This document shows, in pieces, positions 47,642 through 60,750 of a stretch of DNA of 64,000 bases; the stretch's first letter is position 1; every line of letters starts with the position of its first letter. The stretch spans positions 372,001-436,000 of the forward strand of contig NC_089574.1 in the NCBI RefSeq assembly GCF_040115645.1, given 5' to 3'. The notes beneath the pieces are model-generated. The model made no database searches, was not told the origin of the DNA, and saw nothing but the letters and a program-made list of their open reading frames with translations. The position numbers and the translations under genes are program-made. This DNA is from Euwallacea fornicatus. Lineage: Eukaryota; Arthropoda; Insecta; Coleoptera; Curculionidae.

Positions 47642-48053
47642 GTGGGCGGAGTTAGTCATGTGTTATCAGACCTCTCACCGTTTCAGAATTTTTGTTAATG
47701 TAAGTTCTAGTGATGGATGAATACTTTTTCATTTACTTGCATTGCTGCTTTTTGCTCAGTTATCGAGAAGAAATTCCAGCACCGCGAAGACAGTGGAATC
47801 AATACTAATCTAAGCATTGAAGGGGAGATGCCGACCAGACGATCTAGTCCAGTGGACGGAATCAGTCTAGTGTTACCAGATCTCTTACCATTTCGAAGTT
47901 TTTACTATTATAAGTTTTAGAAATGGATTAATACGGTTTTCAATTTATTTACATTGCTACTTTTTGCTCGGATATATATTTTTTTAACTTCATCGCCGCT
48001 AAGATAACGAAATCGATACTAATCTAAACATCGAAGTGGGGACGCCGGCCGGA
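47642..48053. repeat. Diverged tandem duplication, two units of about 210 bp
   Basis: Unit 1 (47642-47851) and unit 2 (47852-48053) share words in the same order. GTGGGCGGAGTTAGTC matches GTGGACGGAATCAGTC. TTATCAGACCTCTCACC matches TTACCAGATCTCTTACC. ATTGCTGCTTTTTGCTC matches ATTGCTACTTTTTGCTC. AATACTAATCTAAGCAT matches GATACTAATCTAAACAT. The offset between matches grows from 210 to 214 bases. No frame is shared between the units, so this is a non-coding duplication or the remains of a satellite-like or repeat-element pair. Confidence 0.8.
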
Positions 48054-51000
48054 CTCCGCCTGCTTCATTGCTGGTCCTTGTCTAAGGCATATGAAGTCTT
48101 ATACGGTCCTTCTCCCACTTGCACTATCCATATGTTTTCACTTAAATTGGTGATACCGGTATATTTTTCGACAGCTTTGAGGTCGTTGCGTTGTTAAAAC
48201 CAAAGATAATTTCTGAATTTCTGTTAAAGCCAACATATGGAATACATGGATAAAAAACATCCATTTTTATCGACCTAGTGACTGAAAAACCACTTTGTGC
48301 GGGAGCGAAAGTACGTCTTCTTCATTATTGCCTTTTCCCAATCTAAAATTGAATATTAAAACTTTCTTATTTAAATGAATTTACGAAAACTTTCTATTAG
48401 GTTCTACATACTCAGTTAAGTACTAAGTACTTACATAATCGAGAATTAGCTTAGAAATTGGTTCATTTGTCTCCGGGTGAGTATTCAAAAAGACCTGACC
48501 ATACTTGTTTTGGAATGAATCGGATATAACTTCAATAATGCATTGCATTGAAAGTAAAATTCTCTAAATTATTGAACTGTACGGGACAGATAGAATTACA
48601 GTGCATGAGCAACCAGTAAAAAAATTGTGGTGGAGTGACCACTTATCAATCTAGCAGAAACGTGGAGACGTTTTCAAGATGCATCGCATTTGGTTAGAAA
48701 ATATTCCGTTCCTCTACGATCGATTGGTATGACGTTGACGAGACAATTGGGGATTGAAAAGCACTCTATAAGAAATCGGAACAATTTAACACCTGTACAA
48801 ATATTAGCTAATCAAAGGAACCCCCAGTTCATGATATTTTAATTCGGAACTTTTCCGCTCGAACTTTTCCCGAAAAGATTAAAATTTAATTCGTAATCTC
48901 CATTTGTGCAGGAACCCCCGCGGAAAGATAAATTAACATTTTTCATTTCGGTTTCTCCCCGAATTAATAATTAAAAATAACCTTTTCTAAAGGCTTTTTA
49001 AAGCGGCGCTCGAAACAAAAAACCCGTCAGAAACGATAAGGAGAGGGACCACTTTTCGCTGAAGAAAAAATTTTAAATTCGCCATCACCCTTAAAATTTC
49101 TATAAAACTCTCCGGGGATAAATGTCGGGCTTTGATATTTTCCCCTCTCTCTTTCGTCCCGATTCACTGTATTTCGCCATATATTTCACGCTTGAAAGAC
49201 GGCTTTGATTTGATAATTTACACGAAACTTTCAGAAGAAATCATGTTTGTCGTATAAAAACCGTTGTTCGACTTCTTTATCGCATATAAATAAATTTATA
49301 AGGAACTTTTTAAATGTCTTCTTGAGTTTGTTATCTAAAAATATACGCAGACTATAAAAGGGGACTTGATGTGTACTCTTCTCATCCTCATCAAATTTTC
49401 TTGCCGCCACTCACAAACACATCCTGCAAAAGAAAACAAGATTGCCGCAGAGAGTCCCAAGACAACTATTATGAGGGCTGAGGAAATCGACTTACTGGGG
49501 TCATTTCCCGAGGGATAACGATTATAATTATGGAAATAATATCTCGTTTCTATCTATTATTAAAGATAAATTAGAGGTGGGACGATAATCGGGAGTCTCC
49601 AGCCGTCTTCGGGTCTTTTGATGTCGAGGAAAGCGGCGAGAAAATGCGGATAATAAAATTGGATCGAGGAGCTGGATTATTTTTAAATTAAGGCAATTTG
49701 TCGTTCCTTTATTAATTCTACTGAAAGTAGGAAGAATGTGGAAAAGAACAGGGGTAATGATACTTTTTTTTGAAACAGAAATGTTAGGATTCACTTTAAT
49801 GTAAGGTTAACAGATGAGATAAATTGGCCGCCTGGCTAGGGGCAATCTCATTTAAACCTTTAAAGAGGAAAGACAGAGTGAGAAAGAGCGATTGAGATGT
49901 CTCGTCTCTCCTGTAAATCGTGCACATATTTCTTCCATCAGACATGTACCATTCCATAACGGAGGCAACTTGTCCAACCCCCGGGGTACTTCATCTTCAC
50001 AAGACAATAAAGCTTTTATCAGAAATACAAACAAGCATCTCAAAAAGGCAATCATTTTAGACGATATTAATATTTTGAAAGAGGTTAAGACACCAAAGAT
50101 ATTGAGGGTAAAGAAAGGAGGTAAAGCGCAAAGTAACCCAAACCAACACACTCTATCGAAGAAACTGCACCATAAAATGTTAAGACCCAAAAATCTTATA
50201 ACAACCATGACATACCTTTGCTTTTAATCTCATGGGCATTCACTACTTAGTCATATCGGCAGTCGTATGTTTGATATGATAGCACTTTCTAAACCACGGT
50301 TATCACAAATTCTTACTTATTCAAGGAGATGATTTGAGAGTGAAGCAGAATTGAGATTATGATCTATCTATTGAAAAATGAACGCTCATGTGGTGATGGT
50401 GGTTCGGATTTTGCATTTATGGACATGAAGGGCGAATTAGGCAGATATGAGAATGTCGGCTGATTTACTTTGACTCGAACGATCATAATTGAAGTTAAAG
50501 TAAACTGGTTCGTGGAGATTCCAAGTGGTATAAACTTTTAGAAATGTGGCCCTGGAAAAGTGGTTAAAAAGACATATAAGCATGGGAAGTAGCGAAAAGG
50601 GGACATAGGTGTGAGAAGCCATAAGAATTAGTTGCGACAATTTGGTCTTCCTGGTCCGGCTACTCTCTTGATATGATAGGATAATTAAAAAGGAATTTTA
50701 TACATAGAGACATTTTTTTCATCAAACCTGAGTCGATGTGATTATAGAAAAGCGAAGTCGAGTTTAGTGATCATTCTTGAAGTAGTTCCACCTTCAGATC
50801 AAGTCAAATAGTGCCAATGTTGAATTACCTAATTTGATAAATTTCCACGAGTAAGAGCCGCAAAAGGGCTGACAGACAACACATAAGTTTCAAAAGGCTC
50901 TTTTACTACCATCAAAAGGCAGCAGCGCATTATATGGCGCATCTAATGAAATGAGAGTACTGAGCTCTTTAAATCTTAGAAACATACCTACGTTCATTGA

Positions 51001-54000
51001 ATTTACTTAAAATAGCCCATTTTGAAGGTAAATTTTAATTACTTCAAATCAGATATTTATTGATCAAAATGCAGTGCCTCACTTTGTATTCAAAAGTGAA
51101 ATTAACTGGCAAAATATTTGTCCGTCGGGGATATTACTTGTAAACACATCACCTCAATAAAGAAACCGTTTTATTTATACAAACAGAATCGTAAATTTAC
51201 AAATGTCGTAAACTTACAGTCACTAGAAAGTGCATTAAATAAAAACATACAACGCAACGTAAAAAAATAGTAACTTTACAAAGTAACATAATTATAATTT
51301 AGAATATTAAAAGTAAGAAATACAGTGAGAAATAATACAGTAAAGTCTGCATGCAAAACAAGTGCAGTATATGGGAAATACCGGGCTTTAGTGCGAAATG
51401 TGCGCAGATTCTAAGTTTGGCCTTCTTACCCACATTACCGGTATTACCGGCACCCAATACATGGGTCTTTGATGTGGTACCGCAGATTCGGCCGGTTCAT
51501 TGGGTGGAGATTCTACTTGTGTGCTTACCTGAAACAAAATTCATTGGTTAAGACCGATATCTCGATTCGTCCAAAGGGGAATTGATGGCAAAAACTTTGA
51601 TGGGATTGAGAATCTGAAACTGAAACTGAAATTTGGGTCCTGGAACAAAAAGCATCATCCCTCGGAATAGCCGGCCATGGTTAAAAACATGTTTGGAACT
51701 GATAACTAGTGTTTGGTAAATATCGAGAGATTGATGGTCTTAAGCTGATCGGCACCGTTTTTTAGTGCGGAAAGGCCAATTTTGAATGGGGCCCTTTTAC
51801 ACGAGCGCCTTATCTTGTTCCCGAGTGTTTACTTTCTGCAGCACAATTTTTCTTATTATTTAAAAATGTCCTGGAGGGAGAAACTGATACATTGCGCTCC
51901 CAGAGGAATGGCAAACATGTGAGGGCAACATTCGAGATACGAGGAGCGCATGGCGACCTAATTACAACCGCAGAAATACAATGAATCATTCAATATGACT
52001 GGACCTAAACCAACTTAACGAGAACCCACCCCTAACAAAAGGCACACATTAAAACAATGCCGGACTAATTACACCGAAAGCGTAGCCTATTATACACCTT
52101 AATCTGTTTAAACGCCACTGGATTAAAGCAAATTCTTATTTAGAATATCCGTAAAGTTCGTTAGGGAATATAGGCCGGATTACTATCTATTAATATAAAT
52201 TTCGTACGTGCCACCTGGTGGGAACGTTTATAAAGAAACGAGGGATGAAATATGTCTATGGTTCGTGTGAGGGTATGGCAGTGATTACTCCCTATTCACA
52301 CCTTTTTAAGCCTATAGAGTTCGCTCATTAACAGATATAAAATACATAGAGAAAGGAATTATATGACGATTTGTTGCAGAAATGCAAAAATGACGAAATC
52401 AAAAATTCAGATGATAAAAGTGAAACAATTTGTTCCATAATTAGAGACTGGTGGGAGGGTGATCACACCCGAAAGCAAAAACCGAGGGATGTAAATATAC
52501 TGCAGCTAATAACATTAATGAGTATTTCGTCAGTGTTGCTCCAAAATTACTGTGTGGGAACTACAAGTAATACCGTTTGACAGTGATGTGGGATTCAGTA
52601 CTGCAGAAATAAGTTTGCAGTTATCCGACACAGAAGAGATTCTACAAATTGTACCCATATTTACAAACAAATCCGGGGCCCGCCATTTTTTCGAAACACT
52701 TTATTATGGAAAATAGTAGAAATCAAATCAAATGGATTTGAATGTAATTTATAGTCCTTCAATATAATATGTTGTGGTCAAAATTTGATATTGAAGCAAA
52801 CTCAATTTTTGTTCAAAAACACTGGCCATCCATAATTAGGAAACCCACAATCTGCGGGATCATCATCAAATTTCATTAATGGGCCCCAAATCGACTGACC
52901 GAACTCGAATTAAAGGACCCGATCGCGGCTTTGTGTGGATCTGGCGATTATCGTAATCACTAAATTTATATTAATATTAATCCGGATTAGTTTCTAAAAT
53001 TTGGATCCAAGAATTAGACTGGACCGAAATATTGGAAAGAGAATTAATTGTTGAATTGGACTATCGTGCACGTTTCCCGACTTGAAGCTGGAGCATTGAA
53101 GGAAGGTTTGAAGAAGGATAGAAGATGTAGGGGAATGTCGTATTGAAAAGATTCAACGACCAGTGGACACAAATAGACTTAGTACAGACTTGATCGTACA
53201 AGTACGTACGAAAGGAAGAACTTCAATGTTCAGTTCGTCTCGACAGTTTTACGATTGTTTTTATTCGATCAGACTTTTAAGTTTCAGTTTTTTAATAAAG
53301 CAAACAAATTCACATCTCCTTTTGATCATATAAAAAGTTGATGGCTTCTTTTGACTGAAACATCCTGTAACTACATTTTTGAATTCACCTCCACGTTTTA
53401 CTACAACAATTTTTGCCTGTTCCACGACTGTAACTACGACTGGTTGAAACGGCTAAACTTTGAGAAAATACGCATTTCGTATTCCTATTTTAACTTTCTA
53501 AGACGAATTTTAAATTATGAATTTTGTACAAGTAAAAAATGTTAAAATTTCGACGCATGGCAAACACTGAGAAATATACGAAATATGTGCTGGTAGATAA
53601 GTGATTTAACTGCAATAAAATCAGCAATGATTTAAGACGACCCAACCTCCGACTAAACAGTTTCAACCCAACACTTACCGTGGTATAAAGTGATTTAACT
53701 CATGGTTGACTCAAAAAGTGCTGAGGACGAAAGCGTTCTTCACTGGAATTAAGATATTTCAGAGCTTCGTGCATCATGTTATTAGAGACAATCAATATGA
53801 ATTGCATCTCCTGCATAATGCATTTTTTAAATTATGTTACTGTTGCGGCAAATGTGCGACATATTCGAATTTAGGCAAATATAAAGGCGACATTTCGTTT
53901 TAATAAATAAAGTAATATGTTTTCACAAAGTTTCTGATTATTTTGCAGATAATTCAATTCGATTTTATATTAAAGGGGACCAAAAGCGCTTCTTGGTGAA

Positions 54001-54890
54001 AACAAACAAACTGAGAAAATATTTGATCTTAGATAAATCACGTCTCAATCCCCCTTAAACATGTCTAGCTATATTTAATTAATTTAGAATGATTTATACT
54101 GATGTAAAGCGGCAGTAATTGGTATAAAAGATACTGAAGCTAAGGAAGTTATTTTCATTCAAGGCGTAAATAATATATTGAGCTAAAGAAGGATTTAAGC
54201 CACCCTCGCGATCTTGGCAAGAATTTGACTGATTCAATAATAATGGAAACCTACAAGCTATAATGACTCTTTTGTCTGGAGTAAACATTTACTTCACACC
54301 AGGGATATATATAACTACACTTCTCCGCAGTTCCATAACATACATGATCCCCTCTCATTGGCTCCATATAGAGAAGTTCAAGTGTGTAATTGGGCAATAT
54401 CTAATACTTGGCAATTAAGGGTTAACGGTCGCGCCCAACTTTATGGGTAATTATGCGACTTTATACCTATACATTGTCTGGATAAGCCCGCGTAATTACC
54501 TCCTCCAGTTTAACTTGGGGTTAGCATTTGAGCGCCGCCTAGTGGATAAGATGATCGTAAATTGTAGCGTGCTAATGGATAAATTCGGATCTAAAGTTGT
54601 TTAGATTAGGATCGGATGCGCACAAAATATGGACGTTGCACCGCAGCTTAATTATTAACTGTTCGGGTTTAAATAGATCCGAGATTAAAGAGGGTTTCCA
54701 AAACACGAAACGTCATTTTGCGCTTTTCTATGCATATTTCTCCTAGCAGTTCATTTTCCGGCCCCGCTTAGGACTTCCTGCTTTCAATGGACGGTTTTAA
54801 TTTCAGGCTTCGGATGGTTCAGCAGGAATCGCATAAATTGCTTTAATAATATGATGTTAAATCTTTAAAAGGTTGATTTACCTCGGTCTC
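48054..54890. other. Unassigned intron-like DNA
   Basis: No gene or named element recognised. A frame of 111 codons at plus 49892-50227, with a 118-codon shadow on the other strand, has no known motif. Confidence 0.45.
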
Positions 54891-55303
54891 TATATACAGG
54901 ATGGTCTTTTCTAGGATTTAGGCATGGGAATCTCGATGGCCATAAAAAGTATTCGAAAACCACATGAAAATTTTACGGGCGGTGAGTAAAATGCTAAAAT
55001 CTCCACAAGTATATTAAACGATAACGAATTCAAGAAGGAAAAGAAGCAATTGACGTATTACATTCGTCGTAATCAAGAGAAAAACTGAGTTCAAAAATGT
55101 ACGAATCCAAGAGGGCTCCTTGAAAACCAAAGTTGATGGTGGTTGTGGAAAATCGAAACGTTGGATTTCAAATGTAACATCGCCACGTTGTAGAGGAGAC
55201 AAACACTCGAAATCGTGCACCTTTGTCCAATTCACTCGATCTCGTATATTTTACACTTTCCGAGATCCCCACGGTTGACCTACAGAAACAGACACTCTGT
55301 ATA
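54891..55303. repeat. MITE-like dispersed repeat, copy C (best copy)
   Basis: Begins TATACAGGATGG and ends ACACTCTGTATA, an imperfect inverted pair (TATACAG). Length is about 410 bp with no coding capacity. Its core (AAAATCGAAACGTTGG, TTTCAAATGTAACATCGCC) and tail (CGATCTCGTATATTTTA, TTTCCGAGATC) recur at 361-675. Words of the core also recur in the foldback element at 6498-7149. Confidence 0.65.
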
Positions 55304-58292
55304 GGACTGAATGTTGAGAGTCATTGTCAGGGAGCCAAAAGTGCAACTCGGCACTCACGATGCGACATCGCCATCGGGAATACGTGAGCGTAATTTAAGC
55401 TCCAACGACACATAATGACACATGCCGCAGCAAAAACGTCATTACACCTCGCGTTGCTGAGCTATTTCATATCCCACATATATAAGTGTGGCATAAATTT
55501 GGTTAAATCTGCTGCAGTATATTAGATCCCGAACAGTTCTGCCAGCTAAGCAAGATGTAAGTTATTACGTTGGCTTGATGTCTGTTGGCTTGTTGACTAA
55601 CTGCTAGCGCCCCTATACACAAAGTGCACGAAGACTAAAACTTTTGTGTAACCCTCTGCTAATCTGCCTCGTATTTCGCGCGAATTCAGCACGTTAAATC
55701 ACAAGAGGGGGTTATTAGCGAAATAGTGGCTTTCAACTGCTCGCACGTCGAGGGGGTGCATTTTTAAGCATCCCCCCACCCCTCTCAATGGTGCATTCCG
55801 CCACGACTCGAAACAAAAGAGATCTCGCTACGTCCTTATGCTTTATTATTCTTTCAATTCTTATGAGCACGTTTCCTCATTTTCCTTAAAGCCGTTCACT
55901 GCGTGTGCCTATGTCTGCGACGACGACTACGGCCTGCTCAAAGGAGCTTTTGATTTTGAAATTAATGTGGGCTTTGATGGAAAAAAAAGATGGGGATTCT
56001 GCGTCGAAATGTCTATCATCCAAGAGGTTTTTTGTTCGGGTTTATTCAGATTAGGTAGGGATAATTCTGTTTGTAACTTTCGGGCAGGGAGAGAATACCA
56101 GATTAGATGCACAAATGAACGTAAAACATTTTTTACCAGAGTTCCCGATAGATACTATTACGAAGGTCGCGTTATTACTTTAAGATTTCCCTAAACCGAA
56201 GGGAAACCAGTGGCCTGTGATTTCCTTAATCTAGGGAAATTGCACAGCTTGGCACCACTGCATTGGTAGGTGTCCCACGGTCACCTCACTTTTACGATGT
56301 CTCAACCTCAGGCTTCTAGGGAAAAATGGCGACAGAAAACGATCTTCACGAATCACGTGCCTGTCATGGCAACACACTCCTCATGGGAACTATCACGGTT
56401 ACATTTTCTTGTAATTTTCTGAGAAAATGTGGTTCAAGCGAGCGGTTTATTCGGAAGTGATAAAACTCTATCTTTATTCTCAGGGATTTTCTCATAGGAG
56501 AAACTCGAAACGAATCAAAATGTTTTACCTGCTTTGTACGCACACATGCCTGAAGAAGCCAATCAATAGAAACACGTTTTGTCGGGTTATCCAACATTCC
56601 GTTTCCTTTTTATTTGAACGATCGATTTCTTTTGCGGAAATGCCAGAATTTTTTCCACATTTTGCAAAGAGTAGCTTTAACAACACTTGTTAAACAAATG
56701 CCCAATACACCCTAAGGAAAGCATGCCATATTGAAATTAGAATATTACAAATACGGTCCGGAAAAGAATCGGAGAAAATCTGATAAGCCTAAATTAAAAA
56801 AACGGCAGTAAAAATACAAAATATGGAAATCTATGACACAGTACAGTACGGGAAAGCTGAAAGAGCGGAAATGATTATATTTGTTCAAAGGAAAAAAATG
56901 GTTACCAGTTGAGAAAAACATATTTGAAGCCTATTGGGGTCATCATGAACGACGATAAATCTGAAAAGGCAAAAGTGACAAAGCTGAAAAATTCAAAAAT
57001 AAAACGAAACAAAATGATTAAAAAAAATATATTGAAATATTTTTTTCTCCAAAAAATATGAGATGTGTTGTATTTTAATTTAAATTTAGAAGAAAAATTG
57101 GAAAAAATACCATAAAAAAGCTGTAATTGCAGTTACTTTAACATAAAGGATTTGTAGGAAATGAGATGTTTCATTGTTTGTATTTAGTAAGACTTTAAGG
57201 GGGCTCGATGGCATTATGGTGTCGACCGATTAGGGGAAATGTAAATTACTAGAGTATGCAGTGCAACATTTGAGTAATGCCCAGTGTCAGTTTTTGCAGG
57301 AATTCCAACTACTTAAGAGCTTACTTAGTCCCCAGTCCGAAAAGCCCCGCTTAAACCGAATAAAGCCACCAACAAGCGCTTCCTTTTAAAGTAATTAAAT
57401 CCTGTGGAATTTATTAGTGTGCATGTTTGGACCGTGCATAATATATAAAACTGAGCTTAGTTGCACTGCTGTGACTTTAACAAAGAATGCCCTTAATCAA
57501 CGCCCCCATGACACGTAACCCTCCCTAGAAAATTCGAAAGTTTACACACAAATCCTTTTTCCTTTGGCCCCGAAAAGAAACAGGGTCAGCCCGCAGCCGG
57601 TTTCATTTGTATATTTAGCAGGGTTTCAGCACAAAACACACAAATTACCCTAATAAATAGGGAGGGGGTATATGGGAGCGGTGACGTTCCAGAAGAAGAC
57701 CTCAATGGCCTCGTTTGTCTTTCGAACTTTAGCTGTTCAATGCACGGCGAACAGGCTTGAAGCTTTTAGGCAAACGGAAGTTTAATCCAAGAATGCACCA
57801 CTGGGAAGGTGCTAATGTAGTCCAAGCCTGTCTGAGAGAGGCAGAGACATAGTTTGTATTGATTGTTTGTTCGGCAAACAAACCTTCTATCAACACACAC
57901 AACTCAGCTTCGGGGCCAGAGTTCGAGTTTAATATATAAAGTTTAAAACTTCTTAGAGCTCTATTATCGACTCAACTTTCTATATTATGTTGCCCATTAA
58001 GGGAAACTTTTAGAGACACTTTGTCTTGTTTTTGTTTATATACAACTAGAACGAGGAAATCTTTTAGCTGCGCTCTGAACAAGATGAATAACTTTCTGCA
58101 AGTACCTGTTTTAGGGCGATTGTTCCCTGTGTCTGATTTATTATTACCTACTTTCAGTTACTCTACGACGAGGAGTGTATACGTATAGCCTGAAGTCCTC
58201 TTTTAAAATTTGAACTCAAACTTTTGCTGAAATTTAATGGGAAAAATTAGAAAAACTATGATACATCTATGCTTCTTGGTTGAATAAATGCA
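55304..58292. other. Unassigned intron-like DNA
   Basis: No gene or element recognised. A 118-codon frame at plus 55838-56194 has ordinary amino-acid composition but no motif that I know; it may be chance. Confidence 0.4.
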
Positions 58293-58445
58293 CGAGGACA
58301 GCCTCAGAAGTACCCAAGCTGAAATATAGGTAACGATTGTTTTGTTAAAAATTTGCCTATTTTACAAAGACCTAACCGCAAACAGCTTATGAGTAAAGCT
58401 CATTTTTGTTTGTTTTGAAGCCACTTTTAGTGAACGCTTTTAGAA

Positions 58446-59326
58446 ATTTTAGGAACTTGGAAAAATTTGCGATCGATACGTAATTCAACACTTTAATTTG
58501 AAAAGTCGACGCAACATCAAAGCGGAGTTACACTCTGCTCTGGGGGAATCTAGTCCTTCGTTAGCAACCATAAAATATTGGGTGGTAGAGTTCAAACGCG
58601 GTGGTACCACTTGCCAAGACGAACTCCACAGTGGTCGACCCAGTGAAGTAGCCACTCCGGAAATTATGGTGAATATTCACAAAACTGTACTGCAAATTAG
58701 GCATTTCAAAAAATACTGTAAAATGCATTTTGGGCGAAGAATTGGATGTGAGAAAGTTATGCGCAAAGTGAACGAAAATAGCGCCGTAAATCGTTTCAAG
58801 GAAGTGTTTGGCAAAGTTTCACAACAACAAAGACGTGTTCTTGCGTCGATTCATCACCATGGATGAAACATGGGTCCATCATTTCGTACCCGAGACGAAG
58901 GAGCAGTCAAAACAATGGACTCAAAGGGAGGAATCCGCCAAAAAAGCGAAAATCGTTCCATTTGCAGGAACGGTGATGGCGTAGTTTTCTGAGATGCATG
59001 TGAGAAAGAAGAACTAACATTCCCTAAAGGAAAAACAATAAATGGAGAATATTATACAAATTTATTGCAGCGTTTGAGGAGAGACATTTAGGAATAGCGA
59101 GTGCATTTGGCGGAAATGAAAGTTTCGTTTCATCAAAGCAAGGCGCCATTCCATACTTCCGTCATCGCTATGACCAGTCACTCAAATTGGTTTCTAACTT
59201 TTTCCTGACCCATCACATTCGCCAAATTTCGCCAGCTCAGATTATTTTGCATTCCAAACTTGAAAAAATCGTCTGGTAGAAATAGATTTGCCAATAATCA
59301 AGAAATGGAGTCCGAGGCCGATGCAT
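58446..59326 (+). pseudogene. Mariner transposase, first part, heavily decayed
   Basis: The N-terminal DNA-binding part reads RYVIQHFNLKSRRNIKAEL and YWVVEFKRGGTTCQDELHSG, then GRPSE (58473-58720). The catalytic part begins FITMDETWVHHF, with Asp at 58862-58864, followed by KEQSKQW. The second catalytic Asp is lost: the expected HQDNAP-type motif reads HQSKAPFH near 59131-59150. The third block reads HSPNFASSDYFAF near 59215-59255. Several stops (for example after GTVMA at about 58981) and shifts are present. The reading frame runs into the TA where the younger mariner inserted, and continues at 60582. Confidence 0.85.
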
Positions 59327-59327
59327 A

Positions 59328-59354
59328 CCAGGTCTGTAAATATGAAACCGGAAT
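59328..59354. repeat. Left terminal repeat of the nested mariner
   Basis: 27 bp, perfect inverted match to 60555-60581. Confidence 0.95.
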
Positions 59355-59501
59355 TTGCCTCCAAATATCCCTAGTGGTCACTATAGGTACTACCTTATCG
59401 TGTTATTAGGGGACTATATCTCTTATTTACATTTGAGAATAATTTTCAAATCGTAACAATACAGGTTCAATACTGCAGTACAGTTTGCAATAGCTTTGAA
59501 T

Positions 59502-60505
59502 ATGTCGAATTTTGTGCCTATATTGGACAGCATTGATTTTCTGTTACCACTTAGAAAAAACGGCTGCAGATTCACATCGCATGCTTGTTGAAGCTTACGG
59601 TGAACATGCCCTTGGAAAATCACAGTGCTATGAGCGGTTTAAAAAATTCAAAAGAGGCAATTTTGACGTCAATAACGAAGAGCGTGGAAAACCACCGAAA
59701 AAGTTTGAAGACGGCGAGTTGCGAGCTTTGTTAGATGAGGACGATGCTCAAACGCATCAACAATTAGCGAACCAATTAAATGTGACACGAGAAGCCATTT
59801 CCATTCGTTTGAAAGCTACGGGAAAAATTCAGAAGACAGGAAAATGGGTTCCACATGACCTCAATGAAAGACAGCAAGAAAATCGAAAAACCACTTGCCA
59901 ATTGTTGCTCACCAGGTATAACAGAAAGTCATTTCTTCATTGGATTGTGACTGGTGACGAAAAATGGATCTATTTTGAGAATCCCAAACGTAAAAAAATC
60001 ACGGGTAACTCCAGGCGAACCATCAGCATCGTTAGCAAGACCAAATCGATGTGGACGGAAAACAATGCTCTGTGTTTGGTGGGATCAAAAAGGCGTAATT
60101 TATTATGAGCTGCTAGAACCTAGAGAAACAGTAAATACTGAACATTACCGACATCAAATGATGGACTTGCATCGAGCTTTGCGTGAAAGACGACCAGAAT
60201 ACCAAGAACGGCAACACAATGTGATATTGCTTCGTGATAATGCACCATCACACACTGCAAAACTGGTGAAGGAAACGATTGGGACGTTTCATTGGGAAGT
60301 ACTATCGCATGCGGCTTATTCACCCGACTTAGCACCATCCGATTATTACTTATTTGCAACAATGGGGACGCTCTTGCAGAACAGCACTTCACCTCTTACG
60401 AAACAGTTCAAAAATGGCTCGATGAGTGGTTTGCCTCAAATGAACAACAGTTCTTTTGGAGTGGCATCCACAAATTGCCAGAGAGATGGGAAATATTTCG
60501 AATGA
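59502..60505 (+). pseudogene. Mos1-like mariner DD34D transposase, frame-broken
   Basis: Very close to the mariner Mos1 type over its whole length. It starts MSNFVP at 59502, and the frame shifts near 59515-59535 into CYHLEKTAADSHRMLVEA. Next come KPPKKFEDGELRALLDEDDA, WVPHDLNERQ and the WVPHxL signature. The catalytic residues are Asp 59956-59958 (TGDEKW), Asp 60236-60238 (RDNAPSHT) and Asp 60341-60343 (YSPDLAPSDYY), with 34 residues between the last two. Lesions are one extra base at a seven-A run (59992-59998), one missing base in the G run at 60364-60367, and a short deletion near 60485 between LPERW and the normal DGKYFE ending at 60505. Few lesions and perfect ends suggest a young copy. 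Confidence 0.93.
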
Positions 60506-60554
60506 AATATTTTTTATAATTATTGCGCAGCTAAGTTATACTTTTTATTAAAAG

Positions 60555-60581
60555 ATTCCGGTTTCATATTTACAGACCTGG
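60555..60581. repeat. Right terminal repeat of the nested mariner
   Basis: Inverted match to 59328-59354, followed by TA. Confidence 0.95.
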
Positions 60582-60686
60582 TATTATGAAACATTTGAAA
60601 TTTCTTGCTATAAACAGGGTATAGAAGCCATAGAACATGGTTGGGAAAAGTGGATCAGTCTCAAAGGAGACTATGGTGAGAAATAA
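60582..60686 (+). pseudogene. C-terminal end of the older mariner transposase
   Basis: From the TA the frame reads YYETFEISCYKQ, then GIEAIEHGWEKW, then ISLKGDYGEK and a stop at 60684-60686. This is the standard mariner C-terminus (LKGDYVEK). It continues the frame left at 59326, showing that the nested element simply split this gene. Confidence 0.88.
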
Positions 60687-60750
60687 AGTAATATTTTCCA
60701 TTTTTTTTTCTTTAAGCGTTAGGTCGGGTACTTCTGGGAGTATCCTCGTA

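Larger units (their letters stand above)
59328..60581 (+). mobile_element. Mos1-like mariner nested in the older mariner
   Basis: TA duplication at 59326-59327 and 60582-60583. The 27-bp terminal repeats are perfect, beginning CCAGGTCTGTAAATATGAAA on both ends. Length is 1254 bp. It encodes a mauritiana-subfamily-like transposase on the plus strand. Confidence 0.95.
58293..60748 (+). mobile_element. Older mariner element, interrupted by a second mariner
   Basis: The inverted ends are CGAGGACAGCCTCAGAAGTA (58293 on) and, inverted, CGAGGATACTCCCAGAAGTA (ending 60748). TA follows the right end (60749-60750), and CA in place of TA precedes the left. The transposase remnant is split by a complete second mariner (59328-60581). 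Without the insert the element would be about 1.2 kb, a usual mariner length. Confidence 0.85.

Noticed and set aside
49852..50227. Overlapping frames of 118 (minus) and 111 (plus) codons
   Set aside because: No motif in either; strand overlap indicates a chance open region.
55838..56194. Plus-strand frame of 118 codons
   Set aside because: Plausible composition but no recognisable domain, splice site or homologue known to me.
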